Source of the DNA: Nocardioides halotolerans DSM 19273
Lineage (GTDB): Bacteria; Actinomycetota; Actinomycetes; Propionibacteriales; Nocardioidaceae
Reading direction: 5' to 3'
Assembly: GCF_000422805.1 (NCBI RefSeq)
Contig: NZ_KE383924.1
Location: forward strand, 247,772-311,771
DNA length: 64,000 nucleotides
Shown: piece by piece, positions 33,292-41,442 of the stretch
How positions within the stretch are numbered: position 1 is the stretch's first letter
Layout of the letters: each line of letters begins with the position of its first letter
Program-made: the position numbers and the translations under genes
The notes under the pieces: generated by a model
Told to the model about the DNA's origin: nothing
The model's database searches: none
What the model saw: only the letters and a program-made list of their open reading frames with translations

Positions 33292-34414
33292 GTTCTCCGT
33301 CGGAGAGCTCACGACACCGCGTCGGGCCGCCATCCCCCTCATCGCCGCCGTGGGCGGCCTGGTCGTGCCCGCGCTGCTCTTCCTGGCGCTGGCGCCGGGA
33401 GGCGAGGCGTCCCGCGCCTGGGGCCTGGTCATCGGGACCGACACGGCGTTCCTGCTCGGCGCGCTCGCCGTGGTTGGCCCAGCGCTGGCCACTCGCCTGC
33501 GGATCTTCCTGCTGACCCTCACGGTGATCGACGACATCGTTGCGGTCACCGTCATCGGTGTCGTCTACAGCGACGCCCTCGACCCGGCCGCCCTCATCGT
33601 CATGACCGGCCTGGGGTCCGTCATGGGGATCATGAGTCGCTACGGCGTCTCCGCAGCCACGCCGTACCTCCTGGTCGGTCTCGGGTTGTGGCTGGCGACC
33701 CTGCACGCGGGGCTGCACGCGTCGATCGCCGGCATGTTCGGCGGCCTGCTCGTGGCCGCCCACGAGCCCCGCCGCGATGCGATCGACCGGGCGGCGGCGC
33801 GGTTCCTGGCGTTCCGGCAGAGGCCGGGGGTCGAGTCGGGACGCTCGGCCCACCGCGAGCTGGTGCGGGCGGTCTCGGTCAACGAGCGCCTCCAGGTCAG
33901 GCTGCAGCCGGTGGCGAGCTACGTCATTGTGCCCGTGTTCGCCCTCGCCAACGCCGGCATCGACCTGCGCCACGGCGTGCTGGCCGACGCGCTGACGGCC
34001 CGGCTCACGTGGGCGGTGGTCGCCGGCCTCGTGATCGGCAAGGCGCTCGGCATCGGCCTTGCCTCCTGGGCCGGCGTGCGGGCCGGTGCGGGCCGGTTGC
34101 CGACGGGCGTCGGCCTCGGTCAGGTCCTTGGCGGTGCCGCGCTCTCTGGTATCGGCTTCACGGTCTCGCTCCTCATCGCCGGCCTCGCCTTCGACGACGG
34201 TCCCCTCCACGACCAGGCCGTGGTCGGCGTCCTGCTCGCAGCGGTCATCTCGATCGTGCTCGGGTGGGCCGTCTTCAGGGTGGATCAGGCGCGCGGCCCG
34301 TCCTCGTGCGACCGCACGCCGATGGACACCGAGCCCGACTGCCTGCTCTGCGAGCTCGAGGGGCACGGCGACGCGCACGCCGAGCACGAGGCGCCGACCG
34401 GTTCGGCCCGCTAG
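32981..34414 (+). CDS. nhaA: Na+/H+ antiporter NhaA
   Basis: A 477-residue NhaA-family antiporter with about 12 membrane segments. The family core is [20 protein letters not shown], and the paired aspartates of the transport site are in [36 protein letters not shown] and [11 protein letters not shown] also match. A polar cytoplasmic tail of about 45 residues has two close cysteines ([16 protein letters not shown]), which could bind metal. The start is ATG 32981, with GAAGGACGAGGA upstream. Two operator-like sites shared with the downstream tetR promoter lie in its upstream region. Confidence 0.93.
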   Translation: [477 protein letters not shown]

Positions 34415-34430
34415 GAACCGCTCGCGCGGG

Positions 34431-35015
34431 TCAGGGCTGCGCCATCACCAGCCAGATCATCTCCATGCTGCGGTCCAGCCAGCCTCGACCGACCTTCCCG
34501 CGACGGACGAGCTCGCCGAGGTAGGCGCCGATCATCAGGCTCACGACGCCGTCGGCGTCGAGCCCTGGCCGGAGCCGGCCCTCGCGCGAGTCCTGGCGGA
34601 TCCGCTTGACCAGCGCGTCGGCGTACGGGCGGAGCTCGGCGCGGAACAGGTCGGTGAACTCCGGGTCGGAGTTGCCCACGATGGCGGCCAACCCGCCCGG
34701 GCCGAGCACGTCGTCCATCTGGCGCCAGGCCTGCTCGAGCACGGCGCGGATCTTGTCTCGCACCTCGCCCTCGTCCGGCACCTGCGGCACGCCGATGGCG
34801 TTGGACAGCACCGTGGTCAAGAGTTCGGCGCGGTTGCCGTGACGGCGGTATATCGACGTCTTGGCGACGCCCGACCGCGCGGCGACACCCTCCATCGTCA
34901 CCGCGGACGGCCCGCTCTCACGCAGCAGCTCGAGGACCGCGACCTCCAGCCGGTGGTCCAGGTCCGGCTGCCGTGGCCGGCCCGCGCGAGCAGGATCGGA
35001 GGAGTCGGGTGGCAC
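34431..35015 (-). CDS. TetR-family transcriptional regulator
   Basis: A 194-residue TetR-type regulator. The HTH is GPSAVTMEGVAARSGVAKTS, then IYRRHGNRAELL, at about residues 38-70. The ligand domain ends YLGELVRRGKVGRGWLDRSM. It is convergent with nhaA (16-base gap). Its own promoter holds the exact site CGCTACGNNNNGCGTTTC at 35044-35061, 29 bases upstream of the start; the same site recurs before usp/nhaA and DUF981. It is therefore the likely repressor of that set and of itself (inference). Confidence 0.88.
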   Translation of the reverse strand: MPPDSSDPARAGRPRQPDLDHRLEVAVLELLRESGPSAVTMEGVAARSGVAKTSIYRRHGNRAELLTTVLSNAIGVPQVPDEGEVRDKIRAVLEQAWRQMDDVLGPGGLAAIVGNSDPEFTDLFRAELRPYADALVKRIRQDSREGRLRPGLDADGVVSLMIGAYLGELVRRGKVGRGWLDRSMEMIWLVMAQP

Positions 35016-35043
35016 GTCTCACACCTCCCTCGAGATATGCGAC

Positions 35044-35061
35044 CGCTACGTGTCGCGTTTC
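35044..35061 (+). promoter_or_regulatory. Operator-like site upstream of tetR
   Basis: CGCTACGTGTCGCGTTTC, an exact match to CGCTACGNNNNGCGTTTC. It fits autoregulation by the TetR protein at 34431-35015. Confidence 0.55.
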
Positions 35062-35175
35062 GCGGACCGACGCTACACCTCAGCCGCAGCGCGGCGGCGG
35101 AGCCTGCCGTGAGCTCGCACGAGCGAAGCGGCCCCCGACCCGGGGAGTCCGCAGGTGGAGGGCCGCTCGCGTGGC

Positions 35176-35265
35176 TGGCGGTGGCGGTGGGATTTGAACC
35201 CACGGTGGGCTTGCACCCACACACGCTTTCGAGGCGTGCTCCTTAGGCCGCTCGGACACGCCACC
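35176..35265 (-). tRNA. tRNA-Ser (anticodon CGA)
   Basis: In the minus sense the acceptor GGTGGCG pairs with CGCCACC. The D-arm is TCCGAGCGG, and the anticodon loop CTCGAAA sits within CACGC/GCGTG stems. A long variable arm (GTGGGTGCAAGCCCAC) marks a class II tRNA. The T-arm GTGGG/CCCAC holds TTCAAAT. Discriminator G and an encoded CCA end at 35176. The CGA anticodon reads UCG serine codons. No integrase or attachment repeat is seen next to it. Confidence 0.95.
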
Positions 35266-35307
35266 GCCGGAGAGGTTACCCGAGCGGGAGCGGGCTCTTG
35301 AAATCGC

Positions 35308-35907
35308 TCAGCGCACGACCGGCGGGCGCCACGCGGGGTCGCGGCCGGTGGCGCCGATGAGCAGGTCGAGGTCCGAGGCGTCCGGGGGTACGGCGACCGG
35401 CGGGCCGAAGAGGCCGCCGTCGTCCGCGGCGCCTCCGCGCGGCGGCTCGAACGCCGCGACGAACTCCCGGCACGCGGCGACCGCCGCCGGGTCGGCCGGG
35501 TAGGCCTGGCCGGTCGCCGCCGCGAGGTCCCAGGCGTGGACCGTGACCTCGTCGAGCGCGACGAGCGCGGCCTGGTCGCCCGGCAGCTCGACCGGGCCGG
35601 CCATGGTGACGCCGTCGTAGGCGGCCGGGTCCTGCCACGCGTCGCCGAGCTCGGCGAGCGCCGTCGCGATGAGGTCGCGGAAGCCGTCCTCGAGTCGCGA
35701 GCCGTCGACGTCCGGTGCGGTGCCGCCGGGCGGGCCGTCCTTGCTCGCGGCCCAGGTGAAGGCCAGCGCCAGCCCGCCGATGTGGTCGAGGAGGTCCGCG
35801 ACGGAGTAGTCGGGGCAGGGCGTGGGGCCGGTCAGCTGGTCGTCGCGCACGCCGCGGACGAGGTCGGCGAGGGCGGTGGTCGTCGGTCGGAGGTCAACGA
35901 AGGCCAT
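35308..35907 (-). CDS. TIGR03086-type DinB/maleylpyruvate-isomerase-fold protein
   Basis: A 199-residue protein of the TIGR03086/mycothiol-dependent maleylpyruvate isomerase-like fold. It has DLRPTTTALADLVRGVRDDQL, PCPDYSVADLLDHIGGLAL with a metal-ligand-like His, and VALDEVTVHAWDLAAATGQ with the second His. Members are metal-binding and often mycothiol-linked; the function of this subgroup is unknown. The start is ATG 35907, which overlaps the preceding exported-protein gene by 14 bases. Confidence 0.85.
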   Translation of the reverse strand: MAFVDLRPTTTALADLVRGVRDDQLTGPTPCPDYSVADLLDHIGGLALAFTWAASKDGPPGGTAPDVDGSRLEDGFRDLIATALAELGDAWQDPAAYDGVTMAGPVELPGDQAALVALDEVTVHAWDLAAATGQAYPADPAAVAACREFVAAFEPPRGGAADDGGLFGPPVAVPPDASDLDLLIGATGRDPAWRPPVVR

Positions 35908-37144
35908 GCGAGGTGGACTCGCCGGCAGACGCGGACTCATCGGGCAGGTCGCCGGGCAGGTCGCCGGGCAGCTCGTCGGGCAGGTCGTCGGGGAGGTCGG
36001 ACGGCGTGAGGTCCGGTGTGGCCGGGAGCAGGGTCGCGCTGGGCACCGGGGCCGGCGTCGAGGTCAGCGTCGAGGTCGGCGTCGCGGACGGCGGCGAGAC
36101 GGTCGGGTGGCTGACGGACGGACCGTCGGACGGCGACGGCGACTCGGACGGGGGCGTGGACACGAGCTCGAGCAGCAGCGCCGCGGAGGCGTTGCCCTCG
36201 GCCAGCGGCCGCTCCACGAACCGCCAGCGGTAGAACGCCCGCTCGTCTCCCGGCACGGTGGCGCGCACGCCGCCGTCCTCCACCTGCGCGACGAGCACGG
36301 GCTTCCACTGGCGGCTGTCCGGCGTACGCCGCTCGAGCAGCATCGTCGCGTGCGGGATCGGGTCGTCGGTCAGCGTGCGGAGCCGGCCGGTGATCGTGAC
36401 CTCGCCGTCGCGGCCACGCTCGCTGTCGATGCCGACCGTCGTGCGCAGCGCCTCGACGTCGTACGTCGTGACGTTGCCGGGAGTCCCGACCTGCAGCCGG
36501 TCCATGGAGAACGGCGTGCCGTCGCAGCCGAAGCCGATCGTGTAGACACCCGGCCCGTCACCGCCGTGCGCGGCGACGAAGTCGGCGACCGTGGCGGAGT
36601 CGGCGACCCCGAGGTCGAACCTGGCGCCGGTGGTCATGTCGTACTTCGACCACGAGTAGGTCCGCGTGGTCGCGTCGATCGTCTGCCACGCCCCGCCGGG
36701 GCTCACCAGCGCAGACCGGCCGAGCCACATCAGCGCGGTGCCGGCGTCGGCCGGGTCCTGGTAGCCGGCATAGGCCACGCCCGCCGCGCGGGCGGAGGAG
36801 TTGACCGCCAGGCTCACCGTCGTCGTGCGCGCCATCGAGCCGACCGGGAAGAGCGCACCGACGGCGTTGCCCCCGGCCAGGTCCCAGCCGAGGCTGCGGG
36901 TGCCGGCCGGCGCCCTCCCGGGCCCGACGCCGATCGTGGGCGCGAGCGGCTCCGCGGTGCGCTGGTAGAGGTCGGCGCAGCCGACGAACGACAGGGCCGC
37001 CGTCGCCGGGTCGGGGAACGCCGTGCCCTGGACGGTCACCGTCTCGTCGGCGTGCGCCGGCGTCACGAGCCCGGCGACGCTCCCGGCGACGCCGAGTGCG
37101 GTCGTCGCGGCCACGCCGGCCCAACCGGCCCGGGACCCTCCCAC
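35894..37144 (-). CDS. Exported protein with Pro/Ser/Thr-rich C-terminal tail
   Basis: A roughly 416-residue secreted protein. A signal peptide is seen as GWAGVAATTALGVAGSVAGL followed by VTPAHA and mature ADETV. The central part (about 30-310) is beta-rich, with IGFGCDGTPFSMDRLQVG and TTVGIDSERGRDGEVTITGR, like a cell-surface domain. The last 110 residues are a low-complexity Pro/Ser/Thr tail, then repeated DLPDDLPDELPGDLPGDLPD, likely spanning or decorating the cell wall. No LPxTG motif is present. The start is GTG 37144. No family is recognised. Confidence 0.75.
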   Translation of the reverse strand: MGGSRAGWAGVAATTALGVAGSVAGLVTPAHADETVTVQGTAFPDPATAALSFVGCADLYQRTAEPLAPTIGVGPGRAPAGTRSLGWDLAGGNAVGALFPVGSMARTTTVSLAVNSSARAAGVAYAGYQDPADAGTALMWLGRSALVSPGGAWQTIDATTRTYSWSKYDMTTGARFDLGVADSATVADFVAAHGGDGPGVYTIGFGCDGTPFSMDRLQVGTPGNVTTYDVEALRTTVGIDSERGRDGEVTITGRLRTLTDDPIPHATMLLERRTPDSRQWKPVLVAQVEDGGVRATVPGDERAFYRWRFVERPLAEGNASAALLLELVSTPPSESPSPSDGPSVSHPTVSPPSATPTSTLTSTPAPVPSATLLPATPDLTPSDLPDDLPDELPGDLPGDLPDESASAGESTSHGLR

Positions 37145-37204
37145 GAGCGCATTCTCACCCCGGGCACCGCCTGATCGGCACACCCGGAATGACCATGTTC
37201 AGGA

Positions 37205-37663
37205 CTACCGGCGATGGTGTGCGAAGAAGTCGTCGAGCAGCGCCGTCGACTCCGCGGCGAGGACACCGCTCACGACCTCGGGCCGGTGGTTGAGCCGACG
37301 GTCGCGCACGACGTCCCACAGGCTGCCGACCGCTCCCGCCTTCGGGTCGAAGGCGCCGAACACCACGCGCTCGACCCGGGCGAGCACGGCGGCGCCCGCG
37401 CACATCGTGCAGGGCTCCAGGGTGACCACGAGCGTGCAGCCCTCCAGGCGCCAGGCGCCCAGTGCTGCCGCCGCGGACCGCAGCGCCACCACCTCGGCGT
37501 GGCCGGTCGGGTCGGTCGCGGCCTCGCGTACGTTGCGTCCGGTGGCCACGACCTGGTGGGCGGGCGAGACGACGACCGCACCGATCGGCACGTCGTCGGT
37601 CGCGAGCGCCGCGCGCGCCTCGTCGAGGGCGGCACCCATCGCCGCCTCCCAGGGGGAGGTCAT
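37205..37663 (-). CDS. tadA: tRNA adenosine(34) deaminase TadA
   Basis: A 152-residue zinc deaminase that makes inosine at the wobble position of tRNA-Arg. The catalytic His-Ala-Glu is in DPTGHAEVVALR, and the zinc cysteines are in LEPCTMCAGAAV. The C-terminal VVSGVLAAESTALLDDFFAHHR is typical. The start is ATG 37663. Its partner-annotated gene lies 7 bases upstream, the usual actinobacterial pair. Confidence 0.95.
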   Translation of the reverse strand: MTSPWEAAMGAALDEARAALATDDVPIGAVVVSPAHQVVATGRNVREAATDPTGHAEVVALRSAAAALGAWRLEGCTLVVTLEPCTMCAGAAVLARVERVVFGAFDPKAGAVGSLWDVVRDRRLNHRPEVVSGVLAAESTALLDDFFAHHRR

Positions 37664-37670
37664 CAGCGCA

Positions 37671-38162
37671 TCAGGCCGACGTCAGGCCGACGGCGTCGTC
37701 GAACTGGTCGCCGAAGCCGATCCGCCGTGCGACGTCGGACAGGATCTCGTCGGGGTAGAGGTCGACGTCGTCGAGCAGCAGGCCCATCTCCATGGCCTGC
37801 ATGCCGAGATCGCCAAGGAGGTCGAGGTCGCCGGCCGGCACCTGGTCGTCCTCGTCCTCGAGCCCGAGGTCGGGGAGGCCGAGGAACTCGACCGCCGACT
37901 CCGCGAGCTCCCAGTCCTCCGCGGCGGTGACGTCGGACAGGAGCACCCGGGTGGTCGAACCGGCGACGCGGACGATCACGAAGAAGTCCTCGTCGACGGC
38001 GACCATCGCCACCGCCCCGCCGTCACCCGGGAGGCGTCGCAGCGCGTCGGCGATCGTCTCGATGTCGCCGAGGTGGTCGTGGGTGAGGTCCTGCACGGTC
38101 CAGTCACCGTCCGCGCGGTAGGCCGCGAGGGCGAAGTCGATCCTGTCGTCGTGCTCGACCAC
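37671..38162 (-). CDS. tRNA adenosine deaminase-associated protein
   Basis: A 163-residue acidic protein always found beside tadA in actinobacteria. It opens IDFALAAYRADGDWTVQDL, has VAMVAVDEDFFVIVRVAG in the middle, and ends in EILSDVARRIGFGDQFDD. The biochemical role is not known to me. It shares an operon with tadA. Confidence 0.88.
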   Translation of the reverse strand: MVEHDDRIDFALAAYRADGDWTVQDLTHDHLGDIETIADALRRLPGDGGAVAMVAVDEDFFVIVRVAGSTTRVLLSDVTAAEDWELAESAVEFLGLPDLGLEDEDDQVPAGDLDLLGDLGMQAMEMGLLLDDVDLYPDEILSDVARRIGFGDQFDDAVGLTSA

Positions 38163-38304
38163 CCGCCCAGCGTGACAGACCTGCCGACGCCCGACCAGCC
38201 CTTTGGGCCCGGACTGCTGCGGGCTCGCGCCGCGGCGTACGCCGTCTCACCGACCGACGGTATGGCCGCCGACGTGACCCTGCCGGCCGACTTCGGTAGG
38301 TTCG

Positions 38305-39177
38305 ATGCCCATGTTCGACCGGACTCCCATCCGCCCGCGCCGCGCGCTCGCCGCCGGCACCGCCGCACTCCTGGCGCTCTCGCTCGGCCCGCTGGGCGGC
38401 GAGGCAGCCCAGGCCAGCCGTTCCGACGCCGTCGGCACGACCGCGTCGCGCCAGGCGCCGGGCCCGATCCACGCAGGCAACACCTTCGGCTGGTACGGCC
38501 ACAACGGCCTGGTCTACGACGAGACGTTCGTCGGGCCGCTCAACCACAAGCGCTGGCGCGTGGAGGGGCCGGGTGCGGTGCGGACCCAGCACGGCATGCT
38601 GACCCTCAACACCGCCACCAAGGGCAGCGTCTCCGCGCAGATGACGATCCCGGGCCGCGCCTACGGCCGTTGGGAGACCCGTCTCCGGCAGCGTCAGTAC
38701 GGGCACAAGCACACGCCGTACCGCGTGCTGACCGAGCTGGTCCCCGTGACCAAGGAGGGCGAGGGCTGCGGCGAGCAGAACATCGCGCTCAACAAGTTCA
38801 CGATGGGCGATGACAAGGTCAACTTCTACATCCGCACCCGTCCCGACAACCTCTACCAGGCGTCGATGAAGCGCGGCTTCGGCCAGGACCAGTGGCACAC
38901 GTTCGCGGTCGAGGTGACCAAGAAGCACATCTCGTGGTTCGTCGACTCGCGCGTCATCCGCACCGAGACCCGGCCCGAGGCGCTGTCCGGGCGCAAGTTC
39001 CAGGTCCGGTTCACGATGGAGGCCGAGAAGGGCAAGCGGATGAACAAGGCCCGCATGCAGATGGACTGGCTGCGCTACTGGAACCTCAACGACAAGGCCA
39101 AGAAGTCCGTCAAGGCGCCGCTCACCAAGCTGACCCGCTACACGAAGTCCTGCTTGGGCGACCACGCCGCCGACTGA
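38305..39177 (+). CDS. Secreted GH16-like (concanavalin-type) protein
   Basis: A 290-residue exported protein with a twin-Arg-like basic start and signal peptide (RALAAGTAALLALSLGPLGG). The mature part has a jelly-roll character: YDETFVGPLNHKRWRVEGPG, YGRWETRLRQRQYG, LTELVPVTKEGEGCGEQNIA and QDQWHTFAVEVTKKHISWFV. This resembles family 16 glycosidase-like lectin folds, but the ExDxxE catalytic motif is not obvious, so it may bind rather than cleave polysaccharide. The start could be ATG 38305 or 38311. Confidence 0.7.
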   Translation: MPMFDRTPIRPRRALAAGTAALLALSLGPLGGEAAQASRSDAVGTTASRQAPGPIHAGNTFGWYGHNGLVYDETFVGPLNHKRWRVEGPGAVRTQHGMLTLNTATKGSVSAQMTIPGRAYGRWETRLRQRQYGHKHTPYRVLTELVPVTKEGEGCGEQNIALNKFTMGDDKVNFYIRTRPDNLYQASMKRGFGQDQWHTFAVEVTKKHISWFVDSRVIRTETRPEALSGRKFQVRFTMEAEKGKRMNKARMQMDWLRYWNLNDKAKKSVKAPLTKLTRYTKSCLGDHAAD

Positions 39178-39211
39178 GCGGCAGACCGAGCCGACGCTCT
39201 AGGCTGCGCTC

Positions 39212-39853
39212 GTGCGCACCCACGTCGTCGACCACCCGCTAGTCGCTCACAAGCTCACCGCGCTGAGGGACGAGGGCACCGACTCACCGACGTTCCGCAG
39301 CCTGACCGACGAGCTGGTGACGCTGCTGGCCTACGAGGCCACCCGCGAGGTGCGCGTCGACCCGCACGACATCGTGACTCCTGTCGCGCCGACGACCGGC
39401 GTACGGCTCGCGGCGCCGAAGCCGCTCGTCGTGCCGATCCTCCGCGCCGGTCTGGGCATGCTCGACGGCATGATGCGGCTGCTGCCCACCGCGGAGGTCG
39501 GCTTCCTCGGGATGATGCGCAACGAGGAGACGCTGCAGGCGACGACGTACGCCGAGCGGCTGCCCGAGGACCTCGCTGGCCGGCAGTGCTACGTGCTCGA
39601 CCCGATGCTCGCGACCGGCGGTACGCTCGCGGCCGCGATCACCTTCCTGACCGACCGCGGCGCCAACGACATCACGGCGATCTGCCTACTGGCCGCGCCC
39701 GAGGGGTGCGCCCGCCTGGAGGCCGACCTCGAGGGGCTCGACGTGCCGGTGACGGTCGTGACCGCGGCCATGGACGAGAAGCTCAACGACAAGGGCTACA
39801 TCGTCCCCGGCCTCGGCGACGCGGGTGACCGCCTCTACGGCGTGGTCGGCTGA
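39212..39853 (+). CDS. upp: Uracil phosphoribosyltransferase
   Basis: A 213-residue UPRTase converting uracil and PRPP to UMP. It shows DHPLVAHKLTALRDEGTDSP, PILRAGLGMLDGMMRLLP, the PRPP loop VLDPMLATGGTLAAAI, and the uracil-binding C-terminus DEKLNDKGYIVPGLGDAGDR. The start is GTG 39212. It is followed by the first copy of the parS-like repeat. Confidence 0.95.
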   Translation: MRTHVVDHPLVAHKLTALRDEGTDSPTFRSLTDELVTLLAYEATREVRVDPHDIVTPVAPTTGVRLAAPKPLVVPILRAGLGMLDGMMRLLPTAEVGFLGMMRNEETLQATTYAERLPEDLAGRQCYVLDPMLATGGTLAAAITFLTDRGANDITAICLLAAPEGCARLEADLEGLDVPVTVVTAAMDEKLNDKGYIVPGLGDAGDRLYGVVG

Positions 39854-39861
39854 GCGCGGCC

Positions 39862-39961
39862 GTCAAGACCAAATCAGCGCAATCGCGCCCATCTGGTACG
39901 TGTTTCACGCGTGAAACAAGACCGATCCAGCGCAAAGGCGCCGAACTGGTTCGGCGCGGGC
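39862..39961. repeat. parS-like palindrome flanked by direct hairpin repeats, copy 1
   Basis: A perfect palindrome TGTTTCACGCGTGAAACA is at 39901-39918. On each side is a 30-odd-base repeat of the form AAGACC...GCGCAA...GCGCC...CTGGT that can itself fold (GCGC, 4 bases, GCGC). Copy 2 lies at 41317-41414 in the same orientation. The two copies bracket the sigma-factor module. Confidence 0.9.
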
Positions 39962-40023
39962 GAGCCAGGACCCGCTCGCAACCGGGGCGGTAACACCGGC
40001 CGGCGGCCGGACACTACCCAGGC

Positions 40024-40566
40024 ATGAGCCCCTCCCCCGAGACAGAGTTCCGTGAGGCCTGGGAGCGCGACGGGCCGCGGGTCGCGGCGTACGTGCGCAG
40101 GCACGTGCCTGCCGACGACGTCGCGGACCTCGTCGCCGAGACGTTCCTGCAGGCCTGGCGTCGCTGGGACGACGTGCCGCACCCGCCGATCGCGTGGCTG
40201 ATCGGCATCGCGCGCAAGGTGATCGGCAACAGCCGCCGCGCCGTACGACGCCGCGGCGCCCTGCACGACCGGCTGGTGCTGCTGGGCTCGGCGGCGCGCC
40301 CGAGCGAGGACGCCGGCGTCCTGGCCACCGAGCGCATGGATGCGCTCGAGGCCCTCGCGGCGCTGCCCGACCATCAGCGCGAGGCGCTCCTGCTCGTCGC
40401 GTGGGACGGGTTGACCTCCGAGGAGGCCGCGCAGGCCCTCGGCATCAGGCACGGCACCTTCCGCGTGCGTGCCCACCGGGCCCGCGCCGCGCTCGACCGC
40501 GGCGGCGCCACCACCCGGGTCGCGTCGGCGACCACCCGACCCCTGACCGAAGGCAGCCTGAGATGA
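40024..40566 (+). CDS. ECF-type RNA polymerase sigma factor
   Basis: A 180-residue sigma-70 family ECF factor. The region-2 helix is DDVADLVAETFLQAWRRWDD, followed by IAWLIGIARKVIGNSRR. Region 4 is ALAALPDHQREALLLVAWDG, then LTSEEAAQALGIRHGTFRVRAHRA. The start is ATG 40024. It overlaps the membrane-protein gene as ATGA, so that gene is probably its cognate regulator. The pair is framed by two parS-like repeats. Confidence 0.92.
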   Translation: MSPSPETEFREAWERDGPRVAAYVRRHVPADDVADLVAETFLQAWRRWDDVPHPPIAWLIGIARKVIGNSRRAVRRRGALHDRLVLLGSAARPSEDAGVLATERMDALEALAALPDHQREALLLVAWDGLTSEEAAQALGIRHGTFRVRAHRARAALDRGGATTRVASATTRPLTEGSLR

Positions 40567-41306
40567 CCGAGCACAGCACCATCACCGCACTCGCGCCGGC
40601 GCCCGAGCCGCTTGAGCCCGCGTGGTCGGAGGCGACGCTCGCCGGCATCCTCCGCGAGGGCCGGCCCGCCGCACCCCGCAAGCGCAAGGCTCCCCGGCGC
40701 GTCCTGGTCGGCGCCGTCGCCGCCGCGCTGAGCGTCGGCACCGCGGCCGCCGTCGCCGGCGGAGGCGCCAGCGACGTGGTCAGGAAGACGCTCACGGAGT
40801 TCGGCGAGCAGCCGAACACCTCCGGCAACGACATCGGGGAACTCCACGACCCGACGCAGGTCGCGCAGTTCCGCACCGAGGGCGGCATCTTCGCGGTCTG
40901 GATCGCGACGTCGTCGAAGGGCGCGGTCTGCTACGCGATGAGCGACGGCACCTGGGACGGCGAGGGCGTTCCGACCCAGGACGAGCTGAGCGACTACGGC
41001 TGCGGCGGTCAGATCTGGGCCGGACCCCACCGCCCGCCCGAGGAGCTCACCCGCCCCGACCAGCTCGGCGGGTTCTTCAAGGACTTCGACGGGCCGATGG
41101 TCTACGGCGTCTCGCCCTATCCCGAGGCCGTCGCGGTCCAGGTGACGGGCCTCGGCGTCGACCGCACGCTGCCGGTCCGCCCCGACTCGCACGGGTACGG
41201 CGCCGCCCTGCCCGAGGCCGAGCGGGCCACCGCGGTCACGCTCACCTTCACCGCCGCCGACGGCACCGTGCTCGGCAGCAGGCGCGTTGTCGCCCCGGTC
41301 AGCTGA
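40563..41306 (+). CDS. Membrane-anchored protein, putative anti-sigma factor
   Basis: A 247-residue protein with a short cytoplasmic N-terminus (about 45 residues), one membrane segment VLVGAVAAALSVGTAAAVAG, and an extracytoplasmic part. The latter has FAVWIATSSKGAVCYAMSDG and ELSDYGCGGQIWAG. The position directly after an ECF sigma gene with an ATGA overlap suggests an anti-sigma role, but the zinc anti-sigma motif HxxxCxxC is absent. Function is inferred from context only. Confidence 0.65.
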   Translation: MTEHSTITALAPAPEPLEPAWSEATLAGILREGRPAAPRKRKAPRRVLVGAVAAALSVGTAAAVAGGGASDVVRKTLTEFGEQPNTSGNDIGELHDPTQVAQFRTEGGIFAVWIATSSKGAVCYAMSDGTWDGEGVPTQDELSDYGCGGQIWAGPHRPPEELTRPDQLGGFFKDFDGPMVYGVSPYPEAVAVQVTGLGVDRTLPVRPDSHGYGAALPEAERATAVTLTFTAADGTVLGSRRVVAPVS

Positions 41307-41316
41307 GGTGCCTCCG

Positions 41317-41414
41317 CCAAGGCCGGATCAGCGGAATCGCGGCCGTTTGGTCATGTTTCACGCGTGAAACAAGACCAATCCAGCGCAAAGGCGCAGAACT
41401 GGTTCGGCGCGGGC
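41317..41414. repeat. parS-like palindrome flanked by direct hairpin repeats, copy 2
   Basis: The palindrome TGTTTCACGCGTGAAACA is at 41354-41371, and the right-hand repeat AAGACCAATCCAGCGCAA starts at 41372. It is nearly identical to copy 1 over about 98 bases. Differences concentrate in the left-hand repeat. Confidence 0.9.
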
Positions 41415-41442
41415 CGGCCGGCACCGTGGCCGGCTCGCGCCC

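Noticed and set aside
35176..35265. tRNA-Ser as an integration hotspot with a genomic island
   Set aside because: No integrase, no direct repeat of the tRNA 3' end and no phage genes are seen on either side.
39901..41371. True chromosomal parS sites
   Set aside because: The palindrome has two extra central bases relative to the ParB consensus, which should disturb half-site spacing. No parAB or origin genes are in the window, so I call it only parS-like.
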